Part shown: piece after piece, positions 6,951 through 9,272 of the stretch
Layout: every line of letters starts with the position of its first letter
Position numbering within the stretch: position 1 is the stretch's first letter
Assembly (NCBI GenBank): GCA_964409635.1
Contig: CAYPEL010000115.1
Span: 1-9,272, forward strand
Reading direction: 5' to 3'
From: CAYPEL01 sp964409635
GTDB lineage: Bacteria > Pseudomonadota > Gammaproteobacteria > DSM-19610
DNA: 9,272 bases
The notes under the pieces: generated by a model
What the model was told of the DNA's origin: nothing
The model's input: the letters and a program-made list of their open reading frames with translations, nothing else
Databases searched by the model: none
Made by a program: the position numbers and the translations under genes

Positions 6951-9105
6951 GTGTCGAATAGTCTTTACNNNNNNNNNNNNNNNNNNNNATCGCGTTGCCC
7001 AGCTTAAACCTTCACTGGCTCCACAGGTCAGTGTTGAACGTCATGAATATCGCGGTAAACCTGGTTTTATATTACAAGACAAAGCCAGTGGACGTCATCA
7101 CCGTTTGAATTCGACGGCGCGTTACCTGGTTGGCCTGATGGATGCCCAGCGTAGTGTAGAAGAAATCTGGAACATGGCTATGGAGCGTTTGGGTGATACC
7201 GCACCTACCCAGGATCAGATGATCAAATTACTCGGTAGATTACACGCTGCAGATTTATTACGCTGTGATGTAACGCCAGACAGCGCAGAGCTCTTTCGGC
7301 GTTTCAAGAAACAGCAAAAGCAACAGTTCAAACAGCGCTGGATGAATCCGCTGGCGATACGTATCCCGTTGTTTGATCCGCAACGTTTTCTGACCCGCAA
7401 TCTGGGTAGAGTACAGTGGCTGTTCAATAAGCCAGTATTTATAGTCTATTCACTCTTTATTCTCACAGCTATAGTGTTGGCGGGCATGCACTGGCCAGAA
7501 ATCACTGGCCAGATGGTTGAACGGGCACTGGCGCCGGAAAATCTGTTAATTCTCTGGCTGACCTATCCCATTGTCAAAACATTACATGAATTCGGGCACG
7601 CCTTTGCAACTCGGGTCTGGGGTGGTGAAGTCCATGAAATGGGTATTACCTTGCTGGTGTTAATGCCGATCCCTTATGTGGATGCTTCAAGCGCCAGTGC
7701 TTTTCCGGATAAACATCGCCGCATGCTGGTAGGGGCAGCCGGGATGCTGGTGGAATGGTTTGTTGCTGCAGTGGCTCTATTTGTTTGGATTAATGTTGAG
7801 CCTGGCTTAGTGCGGGATGTGGCTTGGAACGTCATGTTGATCTGCGGAATTTCAACTTTGGTATTTAACGGGAATCCACTGCTGCGTTTTGATGGTTATT
7901 ATATTCTTGCCGACGCCGTGGAGATTCCTAATCTGGGTAAACGAGCACAACAGCATCTTGGTTATCTGTTCCAGCACCACTTGTTTGGCGTCGAGGGTAT
8001 TGAATCGCCTGCGGTCTCCAAGGGCGAGCGACGTTGGTTTGTAGGTTATGGCATAACATCATTTTTCTATCGCATGTTTATTATGGCTATTATTGTTTTG
8101 TTTGTAGCCAGTCAGTATTTCTTTGTAGGCGTGCTGCTTGCTGTATGGGCATTGATGCTGCAACTTATCGTGCCTTTGTTTAAGCAGATCCGCTTTGTTT
8201 TAACCAGCCCGCAGATTCGAATGTACCGTGTGCGTGCTGTCAGTGCCAGTGTGTCGATTGCACTGGCGCTGGCCTTATTATTATTTGCCGCACCAGCACC
8301 TGACCGTTCCAGGGCAGAAGGTGTGTTGTGGTTGTCTGAGCAAGCCCATATACGGGCAGGAACAGACGGATTCGTTGCAGAAGTACTGGCAAAGCCGGAT
8401 CAGATCGTCGCAGCCGGCGAGGCTTTATTTCGTTTCGAGGATCCAGAATTGCAAGCCAAGAAGCAGTTACTGGAAGGGCAGTTACAGGAACTGGACGTCC
8501 GTTATACAAGCCATTGGTCCGATGACCAGGTTCAAGCCAATATGATCCAGGAACAGGTCAAGGCGAAACAGGCCGATTTAGCACGCGCTGAAGAACGTTT
8601 GGAAAATCTGTTAGTGCGAAGCCCAACGTTTGGCCGTTTCGTAGTACCTGCTGTTAATGATCTGCCTGGCCGCTTTATAAAACAAGGCGAAGTCGTCGCC
8701 TATGTTGTGGATCAGCCGTTGACGCGCGCGCGAATAGTTGTACCGCAGCAGGATGCTGACAGGGTGCGGCGTGCTACCGAGGCTGTAGAAATACGTCCGG
8801 TGGCAGATGTCTCACGTGTGATTACGGCGCGGATTCAACGTCAAAGACCAGCTGCAAGTAGTCACTTGCCAAGTAAGGCGTTAGGTACGATGGGTGGAGG
8901 CAATATCGCCGTTGACCCGGCTGACCCAGACGGCGTTCGAACTGCGCAATCCATTTTTCAATTCGACTTGGTATTACCGGAAGATGCCAACCTGACTTAC
9001 AGCGGTAGCCGTGTCTACGTGCGTTTCGACCACGGAACGCGGCCATTGGGTATTCAATGGTACCGCTCTTTACGGCAATTATTTTTGAGGCAATTCAGTG
9101 TCTGA
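6951..9105 (+). CDS. PqqD-like / M50 metalloprotease / HlyD-like fusion protein, with an assembly gap near the 5' end
   Basis: Membrane-embedded zinc protease fused to an adaptor-like half. After the gap the frame is open from 6991 (RVAQLKPSLAPQVSVERHEY), with no need to start at TTG 7105. The first about 100 residues resemble a PqqD-like winged-helix module (FILQDKASGRHHRLN, LVGLMDAQRSVEEIW). Numbered from the TTG codon at 7105, the M50 core has HEFGH at 161-165 (7585-7599) and the third zinc ligand candidate D263 in NPLLRFDGYY (7873-7902). It has several membrane segments (about 111-130, 146-160, 207-229, 318-360, 379-397). The rest is HlyD-like: lipoyl-type half motifs around 410-440 and 500-540, a coiled coil at about 446-500, and a beta-rich end. 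The likely true start is GTG 6951 (MSNSLY, like relatives that begin with a short stretch before WYRVA). This is out of frame with exactly 20 N, so the N count is a placeholder. The substrate may be the giant LEPR-XLL protein (inference). Confidence 0.82.
6969..6988. other. Assembly gap (20 N)
   Basis: A run of 20 N within the 5' end of the M50 gene. The frame before it (GTG 6951 ... TAC 6968) and after it (codons from 6991, with 6989-6990 'at' ending a codon that would be TAT, Tyr, in a WYRVA motif) agree only if the true gap is 1 more than a multiple of 3. So 20 is probably a nominal length. The neighbouring palindrome may have caused the break. Confidence 0.95.
9085..9090 (+). promoter_or_regulatory. 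Ribosome binding site for the gene starting at 9098
   Basis: TTGAGG, with GAGG ending 7 nt before GTG 9098. It lies inside the end of the M50 gene and decides the start of the overlapping next gene. Confidence 0.6.
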
Positions 9106-9272
9106 TCAAACCAGTGTACTAAAGAGAGAAGAAGTAAATGATGTCGTTGAGCCGGTGAATGATTCAGTTCGTCCGGCCGAATCACCAAAACCTGGCAAAC
9201 GCCTTGGTGAATATCCAGAGCGAGATGTGGAGCCAGAAGGTGCATTATCGAATTATTTATCTCAAATGGAAC
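9098..9272 (+). CDS. Unidentified third gene of the operon, 5' part only
   Basis: An open frame from GTG 9098 to the window end (58 codons plus one base) with a good GAGG ribosome binding site. It overlaps the M50 stop by 8 bases, a sign of translational coupling. The visible residues begin MSDQTSVLKREEVNDVVEP and stay hydrophilic, acidic and proline-containing (PAESPKPGKRLGEYPERD, then LSNYLSQME). There is no signal peptide or membrane segment so far, so it looks like a disordered cytoplasmic N-terminus. I do not recognise the family. Position suggests another part of the export or processing machinery, such as a further adaptor or an ATPase, but the sequence shown cannot decide. Confidence 0.7.
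   Translation, partial: MSDQTSVLKREEVNDVVEPVNDSVRPAESPKPGKRLGEYPERDVEPEGALSNYLSQME

Noticed and set aside
6710..6961. Small plus-strand open frame over the adaptor end and the palindrome
   Set aside because: It starts inside the adaptor gene, spans a structured non-coding repeat, and resembles no protein.
7105..7107. TTG 7105 as the start of the M50 gene
   Set aside because: The frame stays open with family-like residues back to the N gap at 6991, so the start is further upstream.
1..9272. CRISPR array, tRNA, rRNA or transposase gene
   Set aside because: No regularly spaced short repeats, no RNA gene pattern and no transposase-like frame were seen on either strand.

Overview
The window reads as a draft-assembly fragment of a gammaproteobacterium, probably free-living and aquatic. 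This rests on moderate G+C, GTG/TTG starts, and a very large secreted repeat protein next to type I secretion-style adaptor genes; no marker gene fixes the taxon. It holds one divergent gene cluster: a giant surface protein on the minus strand, and at least three genes on the plus strand.

Layout: bases 1-79 are almost certainly not genomic. Read on the minus strand they match a degraded Illumina TruSeq index adapter followed by poly-G, so the contig really ends near base 80. The minus-strand gene (31-4695) is an LEPR-XLL/DUF4347 repeat protein. Visible parts are an N-terminal LEPRILFSA motif, a DUF4347 domain with a His/Cys pair, a beta-sandwich domain, a laminin-G/concanavalin-like domain nested in a cadherin-like repeat, further beta repeats, a MAM-like domain nested in a cadherin repeat, and two similar 116-residue repeats. 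Its true C-terminus is missing. A 320-bp divergent intergenic region (4696-5015) separates it from the plus-strand genes.

On the plus strand, 5016-6773 encodes a membrane-fusion (HlyD-type) adaptor with a cytoplasmic GAF domain. It is followed by about 180 bp carrying a 114-bp imperfect palindrome (6815-6928), then a 20-N assembly gap (6969-6988). The gap lies inside the 5' end of a gene (probable start GTG 6951, stop 9103-9105) for a PqqD-like / M50 metalloprotease / HlyD-like fusion. A third gene starts at GTG 9098, overlaps the M50 gene and runs off the window.

Working model (inference): the plus-strand genes build a membrane machine that senses, processes or exports the LEPR-XLL giant protein made from the divergent gene. 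The M50 protease fused to an adaptor domain, and the GAF sensor fused to a second adaptor, are the most unusual parts. Several sequence-quality problems (adapter tail, N gap, and a possible T-run indel at the adhesin start) limit what can be read at the gene ends.
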